Assembly: GCF_025452235.1 (NCBI RefSeq)
Contig: NZ_CP104965.1
Location: 2,352,501-2,416,500, forward strand
DNA: 64,000 nucleotides
From: Devosia neptuniae
GTDB taxonomy: Bacteria > Pseudomonadota > Alphaproteobacteria > Rhizobiales > Devosiaceae
Reading direction: 5' to 3'
Made by a program: the position numbers and the translations under genes. The notes beneath the pieces were generated by a model. That model was not told the DNA's origin. It worked only from the letters and a program-made list of their open reading frames with translations, and did not search any database. Of the stretch, positions 56,726 to 64,000 are shown piece after piece; within the stretch, counting starts at the first letter, position 1, and each line of letters opens with the position of its first letter.

Positions 56726-57259
56726 ATGACGCTCGACCTCAAGGCCCTTGTGCGCACGATTCCGGACTATCCGAAAAAGGGCATCCTGTTTCGCGACATC
56801 ACTACGCTGATCGAGCATCCCGAGGGCTTCAAGGCCAGCATTGAGCAGATCGCCGAAGCGCATCGCCATCTGGGCGTCACCCATGTTGCCGGCATCGAAG
56901 CGCGCGGCTTCATCTTCGGGGCAGGGGTGGCGATCGCGCTGGGCGTCGGCTTCATCCCCGTGCGCAAGAAGGGCAAGCTGCCCGGTGAAACTATCGGGCA
57001 GAATTACGCGCTCGAATATGGCGTTGATACGATCGAGATCCATGCCGACGTGCTCGACGCCGGCGACACGGTGCTATTGGTCGACGATCTCATCGCCACC
57101 GGCGGCACGGCCATCGCCGCCGTGAGTCTGCTGCGGCGTACGGGCGCTACGGTGGCCAACGCGGCCTTCGTCATCGACCTGCCAGACCTCGGCGGCGCGG
57201 CAAAGCTCGAAGCCGAGGGCGTGGAAGTCTCAACGCTGATGGCGTTTGCGGGGCATTAA
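56726..57259 (+). CDS. apt: adenine phosphoribosyltransferase
   Basis: Purine salvage enzyme converting adenine and PRPP to AMP. It has 177 residues. The PRPP site VLLVDDLIATGGTA and the N-terminal TIPDYPKKGILFRDITTL are both typical. Also seen are EARGFIFG and PVRKKGKLPGET. Confidence 0.95.
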   Translation: MTLDLKALVRTIPDYPKKGILFRDITTLIEHPEGFKASIEQIAEAHRHLGVTHVAGIEARGFIFGAGVAIALGVGFIPVRKKGKLPGETIGQNYALEYGVDTIEIHADVLDAGDTVLLVDDLIATGGTAIAAVSLLRRTGATVANAAFVIDLPDLGGAAKLEAEGVEVSTLMAFAGH

Positions 57260-57263
57260 CTCA

Positions 57264-57357
57264 CCACGGTGTCATTCCCGCGAAAGCGGGAACCTCCGTT
57301 TACTTTCTTCGCATCGCCAACAGAGGGTTCCCGCTTTCGCGGGAATGACACTGTGGG
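57264..57357. repeat. dispersed palindromic repeat, family B copy 2
   Basis: GTCATTCCCGCGAAAGCGGG and CCCGCTTTCGCGGGAATGAC form the ends of this copy, five bases after the apt stop. It matches the element at 5641-5732 and could serve as the apt terminator. Confidence 0.88.
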
Positions 57358-57393
57358 TGGGTGAGTAATGGTAGGCGCGGGTGTAGCGAGCAA

Positions 57394-57498
57394 GTGCCAC
57401 GACCTCGTGGTTCGACGGGCTCACCATGAGGTCTACTTCCAGATCGTAGGAGCCTCAGTAGACCTCATCCTGAGCTTGTCGAAGGACGAGGTCGTGCT
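57394..57498. repeat. dispersed palindromic repeat, family A copy 4
   Basis: GTGCCACGACCTCGTGGTTC opens this copy, with CTCACCATGAGGTCTAC and GTAGACCTCATCCTGAG inside and GGACGAGGTCGTG at the end. The order of arms is inverted relative to the copy at 50791. It fills the gap before the GFA gene. Confidence 0.88.
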
Positions 57499-57504
57499 AC
57501 CGCC

Positions 57505-57906
57505 CTACCAGCTCTTCCGCCCATCCATCTTCTCGATCACGATGGTGGACAGATCCAGTTCGTCCACCAGCCGCAGATTGACCGCATAGGTCCGCGCGGT
57601 GGGGAAGCTGTTGGGGTCGCCGTTCTTGGGCGTGCCGTCGCTATTGTACATCGAGGCCCAGTCGGGTGAATCGCCCCAGGTCTGGATGCCGCAATTGGCG
57701 CAGAAATGGTGCAGGTTCATGCCGCCGCTGGCCGAATAGGTCTTTTCCGCCGTCGCCGAGAGCATCTTCAATTCGCCTTCGCCGAAATAGCCCCAGACCG
57801 CGCCCGTCCTGTGGCAGAAGCTGCAATTGCACTCCTTGGCGGAGGTCGGCAGATGGGGCAGTTCGATTCTGGTCTGGCCGCAGTGACAGGTGGCTATTAC
57901 GGTCAT
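57505..57906 (-). CDS. GFA-family (Mss4-like fold) zinc protein
   Basis: A protein of 133 residues of the glutathione-dependent formaldehyde-activating family. The zinc ligands appear as CHCGQ, CNCSFCHRTG and CANCG. Most members are not linked to formaldehyde and have unknown substrates. ATG 57906 has no strong ribosome site but matches the usual N-terminus. Confidence 0.88.
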   Translation of the reverse strand: MTVIATCHCGQTRIELPHLPTSAKECNCSFCHRTGAVWGYFGEGELKMLSATAEKTYSASGGMNLHHFCANCGIQTWGDSPDWASMYNSDGTPKNGDPNSFPTARTYAVNLRLVDELDLSTIVIEKMDGRKSW

Positions 57907-57972
57907 GGCATGGCTCCAAGCTGTGATTGGCGCCAGCATGGCTATGGGCCGTGACAGGCGGTGTCAGCAGCG

Positions 57973-58365
57973 TTAGGCCGCCATGGCCTGGCGCTGGTCG
58001 ACGAGGCAGAACTGGTTGCCCTCGGGGTCACGCATCACCGTATAGGTCGGCAGCACCCGCACGATTTCGGCTCCTGCGGCTTTGAGGCGTTCCACCTCGT
58101 TGCCGCGGTCGCTCACCGCAATGTCGAAATGCACGCGGTTATTGTCATAGCGCCGGCCCTCCACATTCTGGAAGCAGATGCTGGGGCCTGGGCCATCCAC
58201 CATCACGGTGGGGTCGGTTTCCGGCGTCAGCCCGAGCGCGGCCAGCCGGGCGATTTCGGCCTCGTCATAGTCCCGCACGGCATAGCCGTCGAGCATCTCG
58301 GCCCAGAACTGGGCCAGTTTGGCCGGCTTGTCGCAGTCGAATACGATTTCCTGGATGGCACCCAT
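57973..58365 (-). CDS. VOC (glyoxalase/bleomycin-resistance fold) protein
   Basis: A single-domain protein of 130 residues. IVFDCDKPAKLAQFWAEML at the start and VMRDPEGNQFCLVD at the end are typical of the glyoxalase_6 group. A metal-binding H is present in VHFDIAVSD, but the complete metal triad is not certain. Function unknown. Confidence 0.87.
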   Translation of the reverse strand: MGAIQEIVFDCDKPAKLAQFWAEMLDGYAVRDYDEAEIARLAALGLTPETDPTVMVDGPGPSICFQNVEGRRYDNNRVHFDIAVSDRGNEVERLKAAGAEIVRVLPTYTVMRDPEGNQFCLVDQRQAMAA

Positions 58366-58430
58366 GCCTTGGCTCCTGTGGTCGTTTCTTTTTCGTTAAA
58401 CCGGAATTAAGGCAAGACTGGGCAAGCGAA

Positions 58431-58460
58431 AGGCCCGGCGCAAGGGGATGCGCCGGGCCT
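58431..58460 (-). terminator. terminator of the terC gene
   Basis: A perfect 12-base stem, AGGCCCGGCGCA/TGCGCCGGGCCT, lies 30 bases after the terC stop. On the minus strand the stem is followed by TTCGCTT, a weak U tract. Confidence 0.7.
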
Positions 58461-58489
58461 CGTTAAGCGTATTTGTCAGTGCCGGAGCG

Positions 58490-59509
58490 TTAGGGCTCGA
58501 GCTGGCCGGTTTCGGGCCGCTCCTCGGCGCTGATATCGGGCTCGTTGCGCGTCTTGTAGAGCGAGAAGATAATCCCGCCCGCCAGGATGCTGATGGTGAC
58601 CAGCAGCGAGAGCAGCGTATCGATATGGATATGCAGCGGTACGAGGAAGATCTTGATACCCACCAGCACCAGGATGATCGCCAGCGACACCTGCAGATAG
58701 CGGAAGCGGTTCATCGCCGCGGCCAGCGCGAAATACAGCGAGCGCAGACCCAGAATAGCAAAGATATTGGACGTGTAGACGATGAAGGTGTCCTGCGTCA
58801 CGGCGAAGACGGCGGGCACCGAATCCACGGCAAAGACCAGGTCGACGACTTCCACCATGATCAGCGCCACGGCCAGCGGGGTCAGCCAGGTGACGATCTT
58901 GCCGGTCTTGGGGTCGGGCTGCTTGACCGTGAAATTGCGGCCATGCAGCTGCTTGGTCACCCGGAAGCGTTTGGAGATGAACTGGAAAACCCGGTTTTCT
59001 TCCAGGTTCGGCTCTTCATCCTTGTGGGTGAACATGCGGATGCCGGTGAACACCAGGAAGGCGCCGAAGCCGAACAGGATCCAGTTGAATTCATTGACCA
59101 GAGCCGCGCCGAGCCCGATCAGGATGGCGCGGAACAGGATGACGCCCAGAATGCCCCAGAACAGCACGCGGTGCTGGTAGATGCGGGGAATGGCCAGGAA
59201 GCCGAAAATGGTGGCGATGACGAACATATTGTCCATCGCCAGGCTCTGTTCGAGCAGGTAGCCGGTATAGAATTCGAGACCGGCTTCGGCGCCGCGCTGC
59301 CACCAGACCCAGCCACCAAAGGCCACGGCAATCAGCACGTAAAAGCCGTAGAGAGTCAGGCTCTCCTTGGCGCCGATCTCGTGCTCATCCTTGTGCAGGA
59401 CGCCGAGGTCGAAAACCAGCAGAGCGATCACGATCGTAATGAACGCAATCCAGAAATAAACGGGAGTACCTAGAAAATCACCCGATAGGGCGGCAAGAAG
59501 CGATTCCAT
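58490..59509 (-). CDS. TerC-family membrane protein (Alx-like)
   Basis: Integral membrane protein of about 339 residues with eight or nine hydrophobic segments. The acidic residues in AMDNMFVIATIF and FAVDSVPAVFAV are the presumed metal path. Family members export or handle manganese (Alx, MntP-like context) or relate to tellurite resistance. ATG 59509 has GGAG upstream; the upstream ATG at 59551 would add 14 residues and lies directly after a hairpin. Confidence 0.88.
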   Translation of the reverse strand: MESLLAALSGDFLGTPVYFWIAFITIVIALLVFDLGVLHKDEHEIGAKESLTLYGFYVLIAVAFGGWVWWQRGAEAGLEFYTGYLLEQSLAMDNMFVIATIFGFLAIPRIYQHRVLFWGILGVILFRAILIGLGAALVNEFNWILFGFGAFLVFTGIRMFTHKDEEPNLEENRVFQFISKRFRVTKQLHGRNFTVKQPDPKTGKIVTWLTPLAVALIMVEVVDLVFAVDSVPAVFAVTQDTFIVYTSNIFAILGLRSLYFALAAAMNRFRYLQVSLAIILVLVGIKIFLVPLHIHIDTLLSLLVTISILAGGIIFSLYKTRNEPDISAEERPETGQLEP

Positions 59510-59552
59510 CGCCGGACCATCTCCATGAGAAAATTGGAGCAGCTCCGACATC

Positions 59553-59574
59553 GCGAGAGCATCATCACTCTCGC
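59553..59574 (-). other. hairpin in the terC leader
   Basis: GCGAGAG/CTCTCGC with an eight-base loop lies immediately before the upstream ATG of terC. A second small palindrome, GGAGCTGCTCC, follows. Structured leaders control several terC/alx genes, so it could be regulatory, but I do not see the yybP-ykoY manganese-riboswitch core. Confidence 0.4.
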
Positions 59575-59680
59575 CAGAGGGGCCCGGCGCCGCGTGTTAA
59601 TAATGCGCGTAGGGCGAGAGAAATTCAAGTCCCCGTCTGTTGGGGGGTGAATTGGGGAGGGGGCCCAATCCCGCATCACC

Positions 59681-59945
59681 CACGATGCCATTCCGGCGCA
59701 GGCCGGAATCCATGCTGAAGACCATCCCAGAGCTGGATGTGTGCGGCGCGCCCCGGACTTGGATTCCGGTCTGCGCCGGGCTGACTCCGTGGATGGTGAG
59801 AGGGCGGCGCTGGCCCGAATACTGTGAGCCTTCGGTGCCTCCACGCCTCCAAGCTATTCCCTCCATCGTCATTGCCCGGCTCGTCCGGGCATCCATTGCC
59901 GCGGCTGATGCTGAGAGATGGATCACCCGGACAGCCGGGTAATGA
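59681..59945. repeat. cluster of intergenic inverted repeats
   Basis: GCCATTCCGGCGCAGGCCGG pairs with CCCGGACTTGGATTCCGG further on, and ATTGCCCGGCTCGTCCGGGC pairs with CACCCGGACAGCCGGGTAAT near 59925-59943. These resemble other short dispersed alphaproteobacterial palindromes but differ from families A and B. They occupy the whole terC-to-secreted-protein gap. Confidence 0.7.
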
Positions 59946-59988
59946 CGATGAATGGAAGGGTTCGCGAATGCGACTAAGCTCGTTCAGC

Positions 59989-60333
59989 TCAGCGCGGTGT
60001 ACACAACATCACGATGGCGTCGCCAGTTTCCAGCTGCATGGCGACACCATGATTGGGATCAGGAATCACCCGCCCGGCCTGCACATTGCGGGCGGCGCGC
60101 AGGGGCCCGTCGCTGAAGCCGACCCCATCCTGATAGCCCATGATGGCCCCGGTGCCAGAGGACGGGTCGCCAAAGGTGGTCGAGGCGAAGCCATAGACCG
60201 AGCCATAGATGGTCAGAATGCCGGCGCGGGTGGCATTGGCGTCCCGGCAAGACCAATTGCCCTGCACCTGCTGGGCAAAGCTGGGCGTGGCGGCAAGGGC
60301 GAGAAGACTGGCGGTGAGGGCGATTCGGCGCAT
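59989..60333 (-). CDS. small secreted protein of unknown function
   Basis: A protein of 114 residues with a Sec signal peptide (IALTASLLALAATPSFAQQ). The mature part begins VQGNWSCRDA and ends AIVMLCTPR, with two cysteines placed to form one disulphide. It contains ILTIYGSVYGFASTTFGDP. Rhizobia have similar small periplasmic proteins, but no role is known. Confidence 0.7.
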   Translation of the reverse strand: MRRIALTASLLALAATPSFAQQVQGNWSCRDANATRAGILTIYGSVYGFASTTFGDPSSGTGAIMGYQDGVGFSDGPLRAARNVQAGRVIPDPNHGVAMQLETGDAIVMLCTPR

Positions 60334-60365
60334 GAGCTGCAGAGTGAAGGGGCGCGCTGTCGCAT

Positions 60366-60923
60366 TCAAGAGCGCCGCTTGAGCAACCCGCCGATCAAGG
60401 GCCATCTGGTGAGCGCGAGCAACACTCGCTGGCCAATTGGCACGCGGTAATCGCGCAATTTGGAAAACCCTACCACTTCGGCCGTATAGACCAGCTCGCC
60501 GCGCTGATTGGTGGCGGTGATGCGATTGAACAGCAGGCCCCAGCCGGGAATCGAATTGGAGGCGCGCTTGTCGGTCACCACCAGCTCATAACTCACCGTA
60601 TCGCCCGGCCGCACCGGCACCTTGAAGTCCATGGAATTGACGCCCGGAGAGGGCCCGGAAATGCCCGGCTCTTCACCTAGCCCGCGCAGGCGCTGCTCTT
60701 CGGCGTCAAGCGCATCGACCATGCGGCGATGGCCGACGCTGACGGTGTGCCAGCCGCTGGCGACCAGTCCGCCGAAATGGCTGTGCTTGGCGGCTTCCGG
60801 GTCGAGGTGGAAATATTGCGGATCATAGAGGCTGGCAAAGCGGATGATCTCGTCGGCGGTGAAGGTGTGGCTGCCGAGCGGGAATATCTCGTTCAGCGCG
60901 ATATTCTCGAACCAACGGGTCAT
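60366..60923 (-). CDS. MaoC-family dehydratase (hot-dog fold) 1
   Basis: A hot-dog-fold hydratase of 185 residues. The motif ADEIIRFASLYDPQYFHLDP contains the catalytic Asp/His of (R)-specific enoyl-CoA hydratases. HFGGLVASGWHT is the second half. The C-terminal 40 residues are basic and not usual. Its start overlaps the end of the second MaoC gene by four bases. Confidence 0.88.
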   Translation of the reverse strand: MTRWFENIALNEIFPLGSHTFTADEIIRFASLYDPQYFHLDPEAAKHSHFGGLVASGWHTVSVGHRRMVDALDAEEQRLRGLGEEPGISGPSPGVNSMDFKVPVRPGDTVSYELVVTDKRASNSIPGWGLLFNRITATNQRGELVYTAEVVGFSKLRDYRVPIGQRVLLALTRWPLIGGLLKRRS

Positions 60924-61399
60924 GCTGCGGCTTCCGCATTGCGCGTTTCGACCAGATTGGCCAGCCGCATGGTCAGCACCGGCTTGCCCTGCTGGTTACG
61001 GATGTCGAAATCGAGCGTGACAATGCCCCATTGCGGGTGGCTGGCGGAGCGGCGCAGGTCGGTGATTTTCACCGTGCCGCCGATCGTGTCATCGACCATG
61101 ACCGGGTTTTTCCATTTCAGATTGGTGAAACCCAGCCCGCCGGCCGAGGCAATCTGACTCAGGAAGCTGTCGACCAGCATGCGCAGGCTCAGCGCCCCGG
61201 TCTGCCAGCCGCTCGACGCTAGCCCGCCCAGCAGCGACGCCTTGGCGGCCTTTTCATCAAGATGAAAGGGCAGGGGATCGAATTCGCGGGCGAATGTCGT
61301 GATCATCTCGCGGGTCACCTTGGTGTGGCCCAGCGCGATGACTTCGCCCACGGCAAGGTCCTCGAAATGGCGGCGATCGCGAGTTACAGGATTGGTCAT
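60920..61399 (-). CDS. MaoC-family dehydratase (hot-dog fold) 2
   Basis: A protein of 159 residues paralogous to its neighbour, with TTFAREFDPLPFHLDEKAA and LLGGLASSGWQTG. The two genes are coupled through ATGA. MaoC pairs can form a heteromeric hydratase acting on 2-enoyl-CoA or similar thioesters. The pathway cannot be told from this window. Confidence 0.88.
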   Translation of the reverse strand: MTNPVTRDRRHFEDLAVGEVIALGHTKVTREMITTFAREFDPLPFHLDEKAAKASLLGGLASSGWQTGALSLRMLVDSFLSQIASAGGLGFTNLKWKNPVMVDDTIGGTVKITDLRRSASHPQWGIVTLDFDIRNQQGKPVLTMRLANLVETRNAEAAA

Positions 61400-61462
61400 C
61401 GAACTTCCCTATACGTCAACGCCTTTTGCACCCTTTTCCCGGTTGGGGCAAGCGCGAGACCC

Positions 61463-62335
61463 TCAGATGCCGGTCGGCAAACGCCGGCTGACGCGATAGT
61501 CGAGCGGGGTCATGCCGCGCAAGCGGCGGAAGGCTTTTGCCAGGTAGTTGGCGTCGCTGAAGCCGGTCAGCGCGGCAATGGCGCCGATCGTCATGTCGGT
61601 GGCGACCAGTAGCCGCTCGATCCGCTCGATGCGCCGCTCCTGCACGAAACTGGAGGGCGCCAGCCCCGTGGCCAGGGTGAACTGGCGGACAAAATGGCTC
61701 CGGCTCATCTCGGCCAGGGCGGCGAGCCGGTCGATATTGAGCGTGCGGTTGAGATTGGTGTCGATATAGGCGACCACCCGTGCAATGGCGGGCGGCAGGG
61801 TGAAGTCCGGCGCCGCGTCGGTGCCGAATACCCCGTCATGCAGGGCCGCCATGGCGCCATAGGCGGCGCTCGAGGCTTCGCCCGGCGAAATGCCAGGCCG
61901 GTCGATCAGCGTGTGGCAGGCTTGGGCCAGGCGGTCGATAATGCCGGGCGGCAGCGTAACGACAGGCCCGGCGGCATCGATGATTTCGCGGGCAAGGCGC
62001 AGCGCCTCGCGGCCGTTCAGCACCATCCAGAAATATTCCCAATGTCCACCCCGCTCCAGCCAGTAGCGATGGGCATGGGGCAGGCTGAGCACCATGGTTT
62101 GCCCCGGCACCAGCTGGTGCCTCACCCCGGCGAAGTCGAGCCGTCCTTCCCCCACAATGGTGTGCTGGATGACGAGGAACGGTGCGCTGCCGCGTTGCAG
62201 CCCGTCCCAGGAATAGACTTCGTTGAGCCGCTGCTCATAGCCGGCGCTGATCGCCATGCAATGGAGTGGCACTGCGCTTTTGGGAAGCGTCAGGACGCGA
62301 ACTTTATGGCCGTAGTCGATGAGCTGTTTGAGCAC
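61463..62335 (-). CDS. AraC-family regulator of the glycosidase gene
   Basis: AraC-type regulator of about 290 residues. The cupin part has GQTMVLSLPHAHRYWLE and the C-terminus has two helix-turn-helices (RLAALAEMSRSHFVRQFTLA and IGAIAALTGFSDANYLAKAF). The start is uncertain: GTG 62335 gives a normal length, while a TTG at 62407 would add 24 residues. It is divergent from the GH4 gene, so it probably activates it in the presence of an oligosaccharide. Confidence 0.87.
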   Translation of the reverse strand: MLKQLIDYGHKVRVLTLPKSAVPLHCMAISAGYEQRLNEVYSWDGLQRGSAPFLVIQHTIVGEGRLDFAGVRHQLVPGQTMVLSLPHAHRYWLERGGHWEYFWMVLNGREALRLAREIIDAAGPVVTLPPGIIDRLAQACHTLIDRPGISPGEASSAAYGAMAALHDGVFGTDAAPDFTLPPAIARVVAYIDTNLNRTLNIDRLAALAEMSRSHFVRQFTLATGLAPSSFVQERRIERIERLLVATDMTIGAIAALTGFSDANYLAKAFRRLRGMTPLDYRVSRRLPTGI

Positions 62336-62440
62336 AAAATTACCCGCAATGGCACAAGGTTTCTCTAGCACCAATGCGGCGTTCAACGCTAGCAGTGTGC
62401 TAACCAATTCGCAGTGTGTGCTGCGTCCCGGAGGAACGTC

Positions 62441-63895
62441 ATGTCATTCAAAGTTACCGTCATCGGCGCCGGCTCGGTCGGCTTCACCAAGACGCTGATC
62501 TCGGACCTGCTCAAGGTACCCGAATTCGCCGATTGCGAATTCGCGCTGACCGATCTCAATCCGCACAACCTGGATATGGTCCACCAGATCATCGCCAAGA
62601 TCGTTGCGGTCAATAATCTGCCGGCCAAGGTGACGGCCACGACCGATCGCCGGGCCGCCATTACTGGCGCCCGCTACATCATGAGCTGCGTCCGCGTCGG
62701 TGGGCTCGAGGCTTTTGCCTCCGACATTTCGGTGCCGCTGAAATATGGCGTCGACCAATGCGTGGGCGACACGCTCTGCGCCGGCGGCATTCTCTACGGG
62801 CAGCGCAATATCCCGGTGATCCTTGAATTTTGCAAGGATATCAAGGAAGTAGCCGAGCCTGGCGCGGTGTTCCTCAACTATGCCAACCCCATGGCGATGA
62901 ACACTTGGGCCGCTAATGCCTATGGCGGTGTGCAGACCATTGGCCTGTGCCATGGCGTGCAGCACGGGGCGCATCAGATCGCCCAAGTGCTGGGCGTGGC
63001 GGATAGCGAGCTCGATTATGTGTGCTCGGGCATCAATCACCAGACCTGGTATATCGATATTCGCGCCAAGGGTCGCAAGATCGAAAAGGACGAGTTGATC
63101 GCCGCTTTCGAAGCCCATCCGGTCTATTCCAAGCAGGAAAAAGTCCGCATCGACGTGCTCAAGCGTTTCGGCGTCTATTCCACCGAGTCCAATGGCCACC
63201 TCAGCGAATACCTGCCCTGGTATCGCAAGCGCCCGGAGGAAATCTCCAAGTGGATCGACATGAGCGACTGGATTCATGGCGAAACCGGCGGCTATCTGCG
63301 CTACTCGACCGAGCGCCGGAACTGGTTCGAAACCGATTTCCCGATGTTCCTCGAACAGGCCGCCAAGCCGCTCGACCAGCATAAGCGCACCTCCGAACAC
63401 GCCTCTTACATTATCGAGGCGATGGAAACCGGGCGCGTCTATCGCGGGCATTTCAACGTACGCAACAATGGCATCATCACCAATCTGCCTGATGACGCCA
63501 TCATCGAAAGCCCCGGTTTTGTTGACCGTTTCGGCCTCAACATGGTCGAAGGTATCACTCTGCCGCTGGCTTGCGCGGCCACCTGCTCGGCCTCGATTTC
63601 GGTGCAGCGCATGAGCGTGGAAGCCGCGATGACCGGCGATATCGACATGCTCAAGCTGGCAGTGCTGCACGATCCGCTGGTCGGCGCCATCTGCACCCCG
63701 GACGAAGTCTGGCAGATGGTGGACGAGTTGGTGGTGACCCAGGCCCAGTGGCTGCCGCAATACAAGGACGCCGTCCCGGCCGCCAAGGAACGGCTCGCTA
63801 AGGGCACCGTCAAGACCAAGGATTGGGAAGGCGCCGCCCGCAAGAAGGTTCGCTCAGTGGAGGAACTGCGCGAAGTCGTGGGCGGGCATCACTAA
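62441..63895 (+). CDS. glycoside hydrolase family 4 enzyme (alpha-galactosidase/glucosidase type)
   Basis: NAD- and metal-dependent glycosidase of 484 residues. GAGSVGFTKTLISDLL is the NAD fold, GLCHGVQHG carries the metal-binding cysteine, and CSGINHQTWY the second metal/substrate segment. The length and wording fit MelA-like alpha-galactosidase or rhizobial alpha-glucosidase AglA. ATG 62441 has GGAGG upstream. A sugar ABC operon may begin beyond the right edge. Confidence 0.9.
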   Translation: MSFKVTVIGAGSVGFTKTLISDLLKVPEFADCEFALTDLNPHNLDMVHQIIAKIVAVNNLPAKVTATTDRRAAITGARYIMSCVRVGGLEAFASDISVPLKYGVDQCVGDTLCAGGILYGQRNIPVILEFCKDIKEVAEPGAVFLNYANPMAMNTWAANAYGGVQTIGLCHGVQHGAHQIAQVLGVADSELDYVCSGINHQTWYIDIRAKGRKIEKDELIAAFEAHPVYSKQEKVRIDVLKRFGVYSTESNGHLSEYLPWYRKRPEEISKWIDMSDWIHGETGGYLRYSTERRNWFETDFPMFLEQAAKPLDQHKRTSEHASYIIEAMETGRVYRGHFNVRNNGIITNLPDDAIIESPGFVDRFGLNMVEGITLPLACAATCSASISVQRMSVEAAMTGDIDMLKLAVLHDPLVGAICTPDEVWQMVDELVVTQAQWLPQYKDAVPAAKERLAKGTVKTKDWEGAARKKVRSVEELREVVGGHH

Positions 63896-63925
63896 ACTTT
63901 AGGTCATCGATATTCCTCCCGAAAT

Positions 63926-63950
63926 GGGCGCTCCACGAGCGCCCGTTTTG
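63926..63950 (+). terminator. intrinsic terminator after the GH4 gene
   Basis: A perfect eight-base stem, GGGCGCTC/GAGCGCCC with a three-base loop, is followed by GTTTTG. It is 31 bases after the stop. Confidence 0.85.
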
Positions 63951-63972
63951 CTATTTCGGGGTGAGCACAAAG

Positions 63973-64000
63973 TTACCCTTTGACGGTGGCGTGCTGGCGC
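63973..64000 (-). CDS. possible 3' end of a minus-strand gene
   Basis: Nine codons read ...RQHATVKG and then TAA at 63975-63973. The ending VKG is common for MalG-type sugar permeases, which would suit the adjacent GH4 enzyme. The visible part is far too short to be sure it is coding. Confidence 0.2.

Noticed and set aside
59552..59700. yybP-ykoY manganese riboswitch before terC
   Set aside because: The leader has hairpins, but the conserved core of that riboswitch is not visible, so only a generic hairpin was annotated.

Overview
The window looks like chromosomal DNA of an alphaproteobacterium of the order Hyphomicrobiales. The GC content is high, an usg gene sits next to groES, and the petABC (bc1) operon, the FrcB/C/A-type sugar importer and the small heat-shock island are arranged as in that order. 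A Devosia-like genus is my best guess from gene content, but no marker gene here settles it. Nearly all genes are ordinary chromosomal genes, and I see no intact mobile element, rRNA, tRNA or CRISPR array.

Layout. 1-979: 5' part of a CHASE4/GGDEF signalling protein. 1074-7743: ROK repressor divergent from a sugar or polyol ABC importer (binding protein, permease, single-domain ATPase), then a zinc-type polyol dehydrogenase and an SDR, broken up by dispersed palindromic repeats. 7804-10908: MgtC-like protein, a gene-free stretch with nested stem-loops that may be an RNA gene, a TPR membrane protein and an SMR transporter. 10991-17748: a cell-wall neighbourhood with murL and murD2 (the L-Glu/epimerase route to D-Glu in peptidoglycan), a YciI protein, an NlpC/P60 peptidase, an orphan oligopeptide-type binding protein and MepA. 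17904-21850: two regulator/target pairs (AraC with a fosmidomycin-resistance-type MFS; LysR with an SDR).

21851-24256 is a gene graveyard with a TniQ-like remnant, a frameshifted HxlR regulator and remnants of an Ig-like repeat protein. 24317-29299 is a heat-shock island: groES, groEL and three small proteins of unknown function in one orientation, then usg and two Hsp20 genes. It carries a CIRCE operator and two very similar RpoH-like promoters. groEL appears to have lost its normal stop codon. 29398-32252 holds accessory genes, including a truncated TetR and a frameshifted SDR.

32477-39428: GntR repressor divergent from a spermidine/iron-type ABC importer operon that ends with a creatinase-like M24 protein lacking metal ligands and a flavin-reductase-fold protein. 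39957-44255: RND efflux adaptor and pump. 44256-45149 has no recognisable gene. 45150-53444: housekeeping genes (phosphoesterase, two Nudix enzymes, glutathionyl-hydroquinone reductase, GNAT, CCA-adding enzyme, an ATPase, hemF, trmL). 53692-57259: petABC (Rieske, cytochrome b, cytochrome c1), a small protein and apt. 57505-61399: GFA and VOC proteins, TerC, a small secreted protein and two overlapping MaoC hydratases. 61463-63895: AraC regulator divergent from a family-4 glycosidase, with a terminator just after it.

Several reading frames are broken by what look like single-base losses, some in short homopolymers (groEL 3' end, SDR at 31522, HxlR at 23057). Either the heat-shock/accessory region is decaying or the assembly has small indel errors there; this should be settled before biological meaning is read into any one of them.
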